Part shown: positions 46,077 to 55,860 of the stretch, in pieces
Layout of the letters: each line of letters opens with the position of its first letter
How positions within the stretch are numbered: the stretch's first letter is position 1
From: Sabellastarte sp. h YS-2021
Taxonomy: Eukaryota; Annelida; Polychaeta; Sabellida; Sabellidae
NCBI GenBank assembly: GCA_964017235.1
Contig: OZ024927.1
Location: 25,501,160 to 25,565,159 of the forward strand
Direction of reading: 5' to 3'
Length of the DNA: 64,000 nucleotides
Made by a program: the position numbers and the translations under genes
The notes under the pieces: generated by a model
What the model was told of the DNA's origin: nothing
What the model saw: only the letters and a program-made list of their open reading frames with translations
Database searches by the model: none

Positions 46077-46197
46077 ATGGCCACCTTTGATGGACATTCT
46101 TTCTGTGCGCGCTGCAGAGATAAGGGGAAGGGGAAAGACCCCTGTGTAGAGAACAAGGACACTACAGACTGTAAGCTGTGCAGTTCTTTAACCCCTT
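46077..46197 (+). pseudogene. B4 gag-like gene, 5' part (interrupted by B5)
   Basis: ATG 46077 opens MATFDGHSFCARCRDKGKGK, then DPCV and CKLCSSLT. The Cys spacing and the GKG-DPC core match the head of A1, A2 and C gag, so this start is well supported. The frame runs into the nested fragment at about 46198 and resumes after 47000 (SEEQTYRETMRG). Confidence 0.78.
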
Positions 46198-47000
46198 CGT
46201 GCCTTTGCGGCTTCTAAGGCTTTTCAAGGAGGAGTGTCTCTGGATCAGATCATCGCAGCTTGTCACTGGAAGTCTCACAATACCTTCACTCACTTTTATT
46301 TGAAGGATATAGCATGGGCTGACATTGAGTTGTACCATTTAGGGCCAGTAGTTGCAGCCCAACAGATACGCGGCTAGCTGGTGCCCGTTGGGCTTGTATA
46401 TTGTATATAGTGTACAGAGCTTGGGAAGGGCCTCCTCCTTTTTGTCGGCCACTTCTTTTTTGCCATACACTTTTCTCCCAGCACGCAATTCTCAACCGGA
46501 AGAGCTGGTGTGGGGGATGGTCTATTTGTTTTTTTATCCTGTTCTGCTTCCTCAGGTGGGGGTGCATCAACTGGGTTCAGGGATGGGGATCTCAAGAATC
46601 CCTATCCTATAGACCTGAGTGCCAGAGTTCTGACATGAGTCCCTGTTGAGATTTAGCTGCCCTCCATCCAATGGGTAGTTATTCTGCATCTGTCCACTAG
46701 GTAAGATGTATTAACGCAATAAAATGGAAAATTTAATAAGTAAATTAAATTTTTATAAGTTAATACCTTACCTAGTGGACAGAAGGATTCCCACCTTGCC
46801 TTCCCCGCAACAAACATTCCCAGGGGACTCAAACAGGGTGCAAACAAAAGGAGGAAGTACGCATGCGCGCGCACGCGCAGTGTACCAGCAGGGAGGCTAT
46901 ACAGCCACCTGGCGAGTGAACAGGACACGCCGGACAAATGCATCTGTCCACTAGGTAAGGTATTAACTTATAAAAATTTAATTTACTTATTAAATTTTCC
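46198..47000 (+). mobile_element. DIRS family B fragment B5 (3' end only), nested in B4 gag
   Basis: It starts in mid-recombinase at RAFAASKAF and carries ACHWKSHNTFTHFYLKD with the probable Tyr, a stop after QQIRG, an ICR (about 46690-46780, centre ATAAAA) and a right terminal repeat ending at 47000. Its ICR and terminal sequence read CTGTCCACTAGGTAAG where B2/B4 read TTGTCCATTGGATAGG, so it belongs to a distinct subfamily. The 5' four-fifths of the element are missing. Confidence 0.82.
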
Positions 47001-48060
47001 ATTTCAGAGGAACAGACCTACAGGGAAACCATGAGAGGTATCCTCTCCCACATGTGCTTTACTCATGTGGACAGTTCTAATCCCTCTGATGACAACCCTT
47101 TTACTGGCCCCAAGGCTCCAGTCCCTAGTAAGGTGTCAGTGCAAATGCCAAGAGAGGACTGGCTATGCAAGAGGTTAAGCAAACTGAATGTCACTTTGGT
47201 TGAGGGTTACCCCTCCCGAACTTCAGAGGCCGGTGGCCTGATGATGGATCAGTTCCTGAGACCTGCAAAGTCACAGTCCAAGTGATATGGGCTGTTTTCC
47301 GACCAGAAAAGTGACCCGTCCGCAGTCGCAAGCTGGAACGTTGGTGCGTCAAAGCTGAACAGCAGTTACAACAGAATTGCAAGGAAGGCTGGCATTTCAT
47401 CTACCCCACCAGCATCGCATCGGATATCTCAGGATACCTTGCGAAGGTGGGAGCAGCAGACTATCAGAGAGGCCACTGTAATCTGCAACCAGGCAGCGAG
47501 TTTTAATAGGCGCCTTTTTAAGGTACAACAGTACATGCAAACTCAGCTGAAGGCTGTTCGCGTTGAGAGTAAAGGAAAGGGCTTTTCGAAGGCTTCTGAG
47601 GCTACAGAGGAACTGCAGCATTTGATTAACTTCAATGCCAGCATCACCCAGGCTGCAGCCAAAGCCATGGAACACCTTACTGACTTTGTGTTCATTTCTA
47701 TGGGAAACCTGACACTTGCTCGTCGTGATGCTTATCTCACCCATGTTAAGAATGGCATAAAACCGGACACTTTGGCAGCATTAAGGACAGCACCCTTACA
47801 GTTTGCTACAATTTTTCCGGACTCGGTCATTAAGAAAGCAGAAGAGGAAATAGCCCATTATGACAGTAAAGGACAGTCAGCTTCTTCCTCCTCATGAGGA
47901 GAAGGTCAGTTCCACCCTTGTGAGAGAAGTGACAAGAGGTCGGAGGGTCGGTCGGACTCCAGAAGTGATAGACCAGCCTGGAAGAACATTGGCAGGAAAC
48001 AGTTCAAGAAGGGCAAGGGAAAGTCTTCCAACTATTTCTCAAGGGCCAAGGTAAACTTAC
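47001..48060 (+). pseudogene. B4 gag-like gene, 3' part
   Basis: Continues gag in frame to 47285, where TGA stops it. The frame opens again to 47897: LRRWEQQTIREATVICNQAA, then a helical region rich in Ala, Lys and Glu (FVFISMGNLTLARRDAYLTH), ending YDSKGQSASSSS. The next stretch (47900-48060) is Arg/Gly/Ser-rich, as in the basic tail of A1 gag. The predicted mostly helical region would fit a capsid-like core, but no named domain was recognised. Confidence 0.65.
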
Positions 48061-49200
48061 CTGTTGTGAAAGTTGCACCTACTGCGCCCAGGCCTTCCCG
48101 AGTTAGCAGGTTGTTATCCTCAAAAGCACAAATTAAAATATGTGAAAAGTGTTTCTTGTGTCACTCAATTGTCTTGTGTAAAAGCTGTAACAAATGTCCA
48201 AAATGTTGCCCCAAATCTGCCTGTAGGGGCGAGACTTCAAAACTATTGGCAAACTTGGCTAGATCTGGGTGCTGGTCCAAAAGTAGTTCATATCCTGAGA
48301 GAGAGTTACACCCTCCCCTTTCGGATCCAGCCGAAACTTACAAGGTCTCCCACAGTCATAAGCTGTTATGTCAATCCCCACAGGATCCTCTACCTGCTGG
48401 AGGCATTACATCAGCTTATAGTCAAAAACGCAGTGGAGCTGGTACAAAATCAAAAATCTCTGGGGTTTTTCAACTGACTATTTTTAGTCCCAAAACCCAG
48501 CAACAATTGGAGACCCATACTAGATCTGAGCAAGCTAAATCTTCTCTTCAAGCCGGAAAAATTCAAAATGGAGACTCCAGAAACCATCAGAACATCCCTC
48601 CAACAAGGGGAGTGGGTTACAGGAATACAGGAACAGTCCAAGAAATATCTGAGATTTCACGTCCAAGGTTGGTCATACCAGTTCAAAGCTCTGCCATTTG
48701 GTCTGTCCACAGCACCCATGGAGTTTACTGTGGTAGCAAAGGAGGTTAAATTGATGGCCACACACAAGGGTATAAGGATCCACCAATACCTAGACGACTG
48801 GTTGGTGAGGGCCAGATCCCACCAGACTTGTCTCCAGCATACCCAAGATTTAGTGAAAATATGCCAAGAACTAGGTTGCATGGCTGGTGAATTTAGAAGA
48901 GTCAGAACTGGAGCCCAAACATATCTTTGGTTTTGTAGGTTACCAGTTCGACCTCAGAGCTGGTCAGGTCTAACCTACACCGGACCGGTGGCAGAACCTT
49001 CTGGACAAGATACTGAAAATGCTATCCCTACCGGCTTGTCCGGTCTGTCACCTCATGTCTCTGATAAGTTTATTAACAGCCACAGAAAAGCAAGTTCACC
49101 TAGGCTGACTGCATATGAGACCCCTACAGTGGCATCTCAAAAACAACTGGAGGGTACCAGAATCACTAGAAAAATGATTCCAATCCCCAGGTCCCTGCAC
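48060..49200 (+). pseudogene. B4 reverse transcriptase remnant
   Basis: Fingers: VGARLQNYWQTW, YTLPFRIQPKLTRSP, VKNAVELVQNQKSLGFFN, with a stop at 48475-48477 where relatives read Tyr/Ser. From 48568 METPETIRTSLQQGEWVTGI jumps to QEQSKKYLRFHVQGWSYQFK, skipping the DLSDAYLHIP-type motif with the first catalytic Asp (a deletion of roughly 12 codons compared with A2). LPFGLSTAPMEF and the YLDD box (48787-48798) are intact. Frameshifts follow. Inactive. Confidence 0.87.
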
Positions 49201-49259
49201 CCCCACAATGGTGGCTGAAAGAAGACAACTTTCTCACAGGCCAAACACTACACCCAATA

Positions 49260-50040
49260 AGACATGCTCTGCAAATATTTACAGACGCATCAAAAGAAGG
49301 GTGGGGGCGCTCACTTAGATGAGCACACTGCAAGAGGAACCTGGTCCCTTCCAGAAAGCAAGCTGCATATAAATAATCTGGAACTAAAAGCAGTCTTTCT
49401 AGCCTTGAGAGAGTTTCAAGACCTCTGCTCAGACAAGATAGTACCTGTATCAACCGACAACACCACAGTTGTGTCATATAAATTATATATAAACAAAGAA
49501 GGAGGCATGAGGTCGGGGCCACTTTGTTCCCTACTATGGACAATCTTGACTTGGTGTACCAGAAAGCAAGTAACTCTCAAAGCCCGTCACATTCCAGGCT
49601 GGCTGAACATAGTAGCAGACAAGCTATCCAGGCAAGGCCAGACCATTCAAACAGAGTGGTTTCTCCTTCCAGAGGTCTTCCAAACTATATGCAGCAGGTG
49701 GCACCAGCCCCAAAAAGACCTATTTGCCACAAGGTTCAACAACAAGTTGCCTCTATTTGTGTCACCGGTACCGGATCCCCTGGCCTCAGCAGTGGATGCA
49801 CTCAGTGGATCAGAGGATCTGAATGCATATGCCTTCCCACCAACAGCCATCTTGGGCAAGGTAGTGGAGAAGTTGCAGGACTCCCCATGCATAAGAATCA
49901 TTCTGATTGCTCCGAGGTGGCCCAACATGCCTTGGTCCTGGGACCTAGTGGCCATGTCCAGCCAGATCCCACTGAGCCTTCCCATTCCGCCAAACCTTTG
50001 ACACAGCCCTTCAATCAGATCCCTCACAGAAATCTGACAA
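49260..50040 (+). pseudogene. B4 RNase H and DAM-like region
   Basis: FTDAS (about 49278) is followed by a one-base gain in a G run (about 49302). Frame 49264-50001 then covers LELKAVFLALREF, VSTDNTTVVSY, ARHIPGWLNIVADKLS (RNase H), with a short Leu-Tyr-Ile-Asn-like duplication after VVSY. KDLFATRFNNKLPLFVS and AYAFPPTAILGKVV, then IILIAPRWPNMPW form the DAM-like region. The most complete B-family copy of this segment. Confidence 0.87.
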
Positions 50041-50056
50041 ACCTAAACCCCCATGC

Positions 50057-51114
50057 ATGGCTCCTAGAGCCTCAGCAATTAAGGAGCAGGGCTTCTCTGA
50101 GGCAGTGGCAGCGAGAATTGAGGCTCCTCAAAGAAGATCAACCAGATCAGTCTATGAGGCAAAGTGGTCCATTTTTACAGAGTGGTGCATCACTAATAAG
50201 GTTGACTTCAGGGCACCCCCTGTAAAGTCAATTGCTGACTTCCTTTTATACCTGTTTCAGGACAGGAAGTTACAGCCCAGTACCATTGATGGTTACAGGT
50301 CAGCCATTGCTGATAAATTAGGAAACTCATTAATATTAGCAAAGATGAGAATCTTACTCGTCTCCTGGACAGTTTCCACAGAGACAGACCCAAAGGGAGG
50401 AGGGGCATCCCCTCATGGAACCTCTCCCTGGTTTTACACCAGCTGACAAAGGCTCCATTTAAACCAATTAAAGAGGCCTCTTTGAAACATCTGACCTTCA
50501 AGACGGTTTTCCTCTTGGCCCTTGGGTCGGGCAAGCGTAGAAGTGAGATTCATGCCTGGCAAAACAGAAATATTAGACACCAATCTGACCAGTCCAAGGT
50601 GTCCCTGTATCCATCACCCAGCTTTCTCTCAAAGAATCAGCTGGCCAAAGAGGGTCGAGATAGTGTAGCTCCAGTGGTTATACCAGCCCTGGACCCAACT
50701 CTGGATAGATCCCTCAAGTCTGACAGGTCCCTCTGTCCAGTCAGAGCATTGTGCTACTATTTGGACAGGACCTCAGGCAGAATAAGGAGTTGGTTTTTGT
50801 CTCCTTTAAGAAAGGTTTCAACAAACATCTCACCTGCCACTATCTCCTCATGGATCAAACAGACTGTGATCCTATGTTATGAGCTCTCAGACCAGGAGGC
50901 ACACACCTTACATCAAGTTAAAGCCCATGATGTCAGGGCCTTCGCTGCTTCTAAGGCCTTCCAGTCAGGAGTCTCCTTAGAACAAATCCTATCAGCCTGC
51001 CACTGGACGTCACATAACACCTTCACACAATTTTATCTGAAGGATGTGGCCTGGGGGGATTCAGAGCTCTATCACCTGGGGCCAGTAGTGGCTGCTCAGC
51101 AGATCCACCAGTAG
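50057..51114 (+). pseudogene. B4 tyrosine recombinase gene (frameshifted once, catalytic domain intact)
   Basis: The N-terminal part (IKEQGFSEAVAARIEAPQRR, DFLLYLFQDRKLQPSTIDGY) reads to about 50400, where small deletions shift the frame. From 50482 to TAG 51114 the catalytic domain is open: Arg I in LGSGKRRSEIHAW, KAHDVRAFAASKAF (His-x-x-Arg), ACHWTSHNTF, QFYLKDVAW with the probable Tyr, ending AAQQIHQ. All tyrosine recombinase catalytic residues are present, making this and A1 the best models of the enzyme in the window. A small indel near 50790 alters a few residues. Confidence 0.9.
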
Positions 51115-51467
51115 CCCGAGATATAGAGGAGATTTGTACATAATTATGTAAATAGTTGTACATATGTAAAAAGTTATATAAAAAAAATTTTAAAAAAAAC
51201 TCTGATGTGGTTCCTTCGGGAGGTTTATTTTCCCTTCTTAGGGGACTGAACTCATCCCTCTCTTCCCCTACCTCAGAGCAGGTCTGTAAAAAAGGGGAGC
51301 GCAACGTCGGTATAGCCCCGGGTAACCTGCTACTGGCAACTGACCATTGCCTTAAAGGGGTTCCTGACCATCAAGGTCATACCCAGGCCTGGAGAAAATT
51401 TATTATTTTGTCTATGAGTTCACTTAAGTCCCTAGTAACTTACCCGCTGACCAAGCGGTAGTTATTC
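51115..51467 (+). other. B4 3' noncoding region
   Basis: Shared with B2 (43236-43595), including ACTGAACTCATCCCTCTCTT and CTACCTCAGAGCAGGTCTG. No coding sequence. Confidence 0.6.
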
Positions 51468-51558
51468 AGCAATTGTCCATTGGATAGGATGTATTAACGC
51501 CAAAAAATTGCAAATTTAATAAGTAAATTAAATTTTTATAAGTTAATACCGTGGACAC
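51468..51558 (+). repeat. B4 internal complementary region
   Basis: Same arms as the B2 ICR, but the centre reads CAAAAA in place of ATAAAA and the second arm is shortened near 51550. This suggests decay after insertion. Confidence 0.85.
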
Positions 51559-51838
51559 ACAAGACCCTCCCAAACCGGCCCCGCTATTAGCTTACTAGGG
51601 CCATAATCGGTTTAGACAACAAAAAAGATGCTATGACGTCACGCTGTCTAGACAGGAAGGAAGTAGGATACGCCACCTGGTGAGTGCACAGTACTGAGAC
51701 CGACCGGCCGGTGGAAACACAGGACGTCTTTTTCTGACATTTGGCGTTCCGGTCTGCGCTGACCGGATTAGCAATTGTCCATTGGATAGGGTATTAACTT
51801 ATAAAAATTTAATTTACTTATTAAATTTGCAATTTTAT

Positions 51839-53469
51839 TGACTGCTGACATCCATTGAAATCTTGTTAAGTGATAACTTTGTGTGTTTGCCTCACTGTCT
51901 GCCTGTGTGCATTTGTCATAACGTGTACATTGGATCTCGGTTATATTTTTAAACAAGGTGAGGCTTCACCATGGCTCAATCCTTCTGAAACATGGTCTGG
52001 ATCTGCAAAAATACTGCCAGTCATCCAAAGATTTTTGTCTATCCAGCATAATTTTTGTCCTTTCGAATTTCATCCGCTTCAGTCTTTAACAAAAGCTGGT
52101 GACACAGTACAATTCTACTGAATTCTTGTTTATTGATAATGATCAACTAAATTGGTTGATTCCATGTAATGACGTCACATATTTCTGCACTTGTTTTATT
52201 ACACTTTCAACTACAGTACCCTGTCACTTTGTGCATTCATTATCTCAGAGGTAGATATAAAGGTTCCATGCTTGTATTTACCCACATGCTTACAATTTTC
52301 ATTTACACATACTTTCTCAATAAACCCTATAGCCATGTATCAGTTTTCTTAAAGAGTCAAACTTATAGCATTTTCTTTAATGGCTAGAATCATACTGGGA
52401 CAGGTCATTAGACTTTTTCTACAGGTTTTACAGAGGTGGATTTATACCCACAACCACAGAGATGAGAGCCAAGTTAAAAGTTGTTCTTGATGAAAAGAGA
52501 GAAAACTTGGTATAATGGATTGAATGTCATAATACCAAAGCATTGTTGCAGACCTCAAAGATTTCCAGGGGAGAAGCTAGGATTATTTGATTGCATACAC
52601 CCTGGTTTTTCAGAAAGTTCTGTTTATATGCAAGATTTGTAAGGAGATGGGATATTGTTTATCTCATTAATGATTCTACTAACAAAATGGTATACCTGGG
52701 TGTACTGGCTTATACATAAGCTATGCTCCTGATTTGTTAATGAAATTAATCGAGTTCTTGATGAAAAGAGAGATAATTTAAGAAGACTTTGGATTACACA
52801 TTAAATGTCATACTATCACAGCATTGTTAAGACCTCAAAGATTTCCAGGGGAGAAGCCACAATTTTTGTTTTGGTATGCCATAATTTTTCAGAAAGTTGT
52901 GGTTATATGAAATATACCATTATGTTATGTATATGTCATTAATGATTCTACTAACAAAAAGCTATTCCGTGGCGTACTGGCTTATGCAGAAGCTACACCC
53001 CTGATTTCTTTATTAAATTAAGTTTTGATACAAAGATAGAAAATGTAAACAGTCTTGGTATTATATATCGAATATTAAAATAGATTTCTTTAATTAAAAC
53101 TGATATTTAGAAGATCATACTGTAATTCACAGTCTTTGATTGAAAGTCCATCAGGTTTAGTATAAAATTGATTCAAAGGTCTGGTTGAATAGTTTCAAGA
53201 CAATTCCAGAAGCAAATGTGCTACAGTATATGTTCAAAAAATAAATATTAGAGTTTTGACCATGCCATTGGTCAATATTGCTCTAGTACTGGCCTTATAT
53301 TGGTCAACTGAAAATATTAAATTCTGGGTGTACCACACTTTTATGGCAATTTATTGTAACACCTGTACCTGCTTTAATTTCCATTCTTCTGTTGTGGAAA
53401 GATTCACAAGAATATCTAATCTAATCTACTCCTTTGCAGGTGCAATATCTTCCCCACAAAGGGGAACTC
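51839..53469. other. Noncoding: inserted DNA, duplication copy 2 end, local duplication
   Basis: 51839-52125 completes the insertion carrying B4. 52126-52640 matches copy 1 (28655-29380). A unit with GACCTCAAAGATTTCCAGGG and AATGATTCTACTAACAAAA occurs twice (about 52490-52735 and 52760-53000), a local tandem duplication. No exon was supported. Confidence 0.6.
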
Positions 53470-55860
53470 AGTGCACTGGTTAACAGAAATTGTTTATCGT
53501 AGTCAAGGGGCGGTCAAGTCAGTGATCCGGAGTTAATGGTGTGACCAAGAGGGAAGGAGACTAAATTGGGAAACTGGAGTTGAAGAGGTGGGATTTAAGG
53601 TGTTTCCTGAATGATGCAACAGAGGGGCTATTTCTTATTTGGAAGGGGAGGGAGTTCCAAAGAACTGGGGCATAGTGACTGAAAGAATTAGAAAAGTGTT
53701 TAATTGATTTATGAACTCTACGGTCAAAAATGGGGGTATGGAGCAGGAGGAACTTAAGTTTGGGGGAGCTTCGCTTTGTATTTCTTAAAGAGGTGTAGGG
53801 GTGAATTCTCTTTGGTAAGCAGGTTGACCTTGGTTGAGAATTTTGTATATAATGAGCCTATTTTAAATTGTACCCTGTGCCTGACTTGGAGCCAGTGGAG
53901 TTTTTTCAGTTAAGGGGTAATGTGTGAGAATTTAATGGAACGGGTGACAACCCTGCAGAGTGAGTTTTGGACCCGCTGCAATTTCCTTAACTCAAAATCA
54001 GAGAGTGATACAGAATTGCAATAGTCCAATCTGCTGCTCACCAAATTGAAAGTATTTGCTAAGAGCACTGATGTATTAAGGTTTAGAAGGGGACGAATTC
54101 TCTAGAGGTCTCTAGCATGAACTCTGGTAGACTTTATGACCTGTGACACATGGTGTGTTAGAAGTTAGAATCAGACACCACTCCGGGGTTCTTTACACTT
54201 TGTGCTGGCAAGACCCGATTACCAAGTATATTGATTTTGAAGTGAGGAAGGAGTTGTTTACGGTTGTTTTTGGAGCCTATCAAAATAACTCAGTTTTGTC
54301 AGGATTGAGTTTTAATTTATTTGTGAGCATGATCTTTCGAGTGTCGTTTAGGCAGTTCTTTAATGTTTGTATAAAGTGAGAGAAATTAGCTGGTGACAGT
54401 GTTATATATAACTGGGTATCATCGGCGTAGAAGTGGCAATCAATACTACTGTGAGTGTGAATGATTGAGCTGATTGGGTTTGTATATAGAGAAAAAAGAA
54501 TTGGACCAAGGACGGAGCCCTGAGGCACCCCAAACTGGAGCACAGCAGGATGTGAAAGTGTGCTACCTACCTTGACCGAGGGAGTCCTTTCCGACAGGTG
54601 ATGATTTGAACCAGCCAAATGCTAGTTCACTGATTCCATAGTAAACATCAAGTCTGTCAAGGAGAATGGTGTGGTCAATGGTATCGAAGTCGGTGGAGAG
54701 ATCCAATAAGGTGAGGGCTGTTACAGACCCTTTGGCCATATTGAGAAGATCGTTCTGAATATTAAGGAGGGCACTTTCAGTAGAGTGATGTTTTCTATAG
54801 AAGCAGATTGGAAAGGGGTCATGAGGCCAGCTTCATCAAGGTGAGTTTGTAGCTGGACTGCTACTACCCTTTCAAGTATCTTTGAAATAAAGTTAAGATT
54901 AGAGACAGGCCTGTAATGTTTTGAAAACTTCTGTGTCTAAGGACGATTTTGTGAGGATTGGGGTAGCATGGGCCTGTTTGAAGAAGTTAGGACACTTAGT
55001 TGTTCAAGAGAGGCATTAATTATTGAAGTGATGAAGATGTCTAGATAATCAAGGACAAGAAAAGTGGGCCAAGGGAACATGATTCACTTGGAGAGTTTAT
55101 AATGATTTTGGTAACTTGATCTTCAGTTACAGTGGAGAAAGTGGAAAACATGGGGGGAGGGGAGTCTGGGGTGATGTTAGCTCAGGGAAGCAGGGAAATT
55201 TGAGCGGATTTTTTCACTTTTACATGTGAAGAACTCCACAAATCTGTCAGCCAAAAGCTGATGGGGATTTATCGATGGGAGCAACTTGGCTGGTAGTCTG
55301 TGTAACACATTGCCTAGGACTCCCCTTAATTTTTGTGAGTTATCGCGATTGTCCTGGATTTTTGCTCTAAGGAATTCAGATTTGGCCTGCATGCAGACTC
55401 TATTGTACTGGTGGACTTTCTGCACATATTGGGATCTATTGAAGGTAGATTTGTTTCTGCACCAGATGCGTTCAAACGTTTGGTCTCTTTTACTGCTATT
55501 ACGGTTTCGTTGACCCATCCTGGAATGTACTTTGCCTTGGCGTGTAGAGGTGGTGCATGTTTGTCGATAAGGGTGGACAAGGTAGAGTGATATTGCTTGT
55601 ACAAGGAATCGCCTTCCTTGGATGGATTGTTAATTAGTTCAGAAGCAAGGAGATCTGTTTTCGTTTTCTCTTTATCAATTTTATGGTATTTGCGGAAGGA
55701 AACAGCATCAGTATGGGATCTAGGGGTTGAGAGATTTATGGTGAAGCTAATTGAAAAATGGTCGGAAAAGGCATCAGTGGTGTGGACATTAGAAATATTG
55801 TCATTATTGGATTTGGTTAAAACCAGGTTGAGAATATATCCATGAATATACAAATGTCCA
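53470..55860 (-). mobile_element. CR1/L2-like LINE retrotransposon, 5'-truncated, minus strand
   Basis: Reading from 55860 down: the end of an endonuclease domain (DAFSDHFSISFTI), a linker with WCRNKSTFNRSQYVQKVHQY, and RT blocks with LTLLDLSTDFDTIDHTILLD (about 54720-54660). GVPQGSVLGPILFSLYT and FYADDTQLY (54540-54390) carry the catalytic Asp pair. A C-terminal part near 53900 resembles the usual HWLP region. Frameshifts break it. The motifs are those of the CR1/L2/Rex group; the exact clade was not resolved. Confidence 0.85.

Larger units (their letters stand above)
45754..51838 (+). mobile_element. DIRS-like retrotransposon B4, most complete B copy
   Basis: 6.1 kb with left terminal repeat (about 45772-45945), gag, RT, RNase H, DAM-like and recombinase regions, ICR (51468-51558) and right terminal repeat (about 51620-51800). 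Both edges carry TTTTAT (45754-45759, 51833-51838). A B5 3' fragment interrupts gag. TGACGTCA is kept in both terminal repeats (45922-45929, 51634-51641). Confidence 0.9.
29443..52640 (+). repeat. Segmental duplication, copy 2 (interrupted by five insertions)
   Basis: Homologous blocks are 29443-30337, 31735-32278, 36646-36855, 44520-44700 and 52126-52640, about 2.3 kb in all, spread over 23 kb. Between them lie HINE-like II, DIRS A2, a HINE-like region carrying B2, and a segment carrying B4 with B5. The insertions are absent from copy 1, so they postdate the duplication or were lost from copy 1. Confidence 0.85.
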
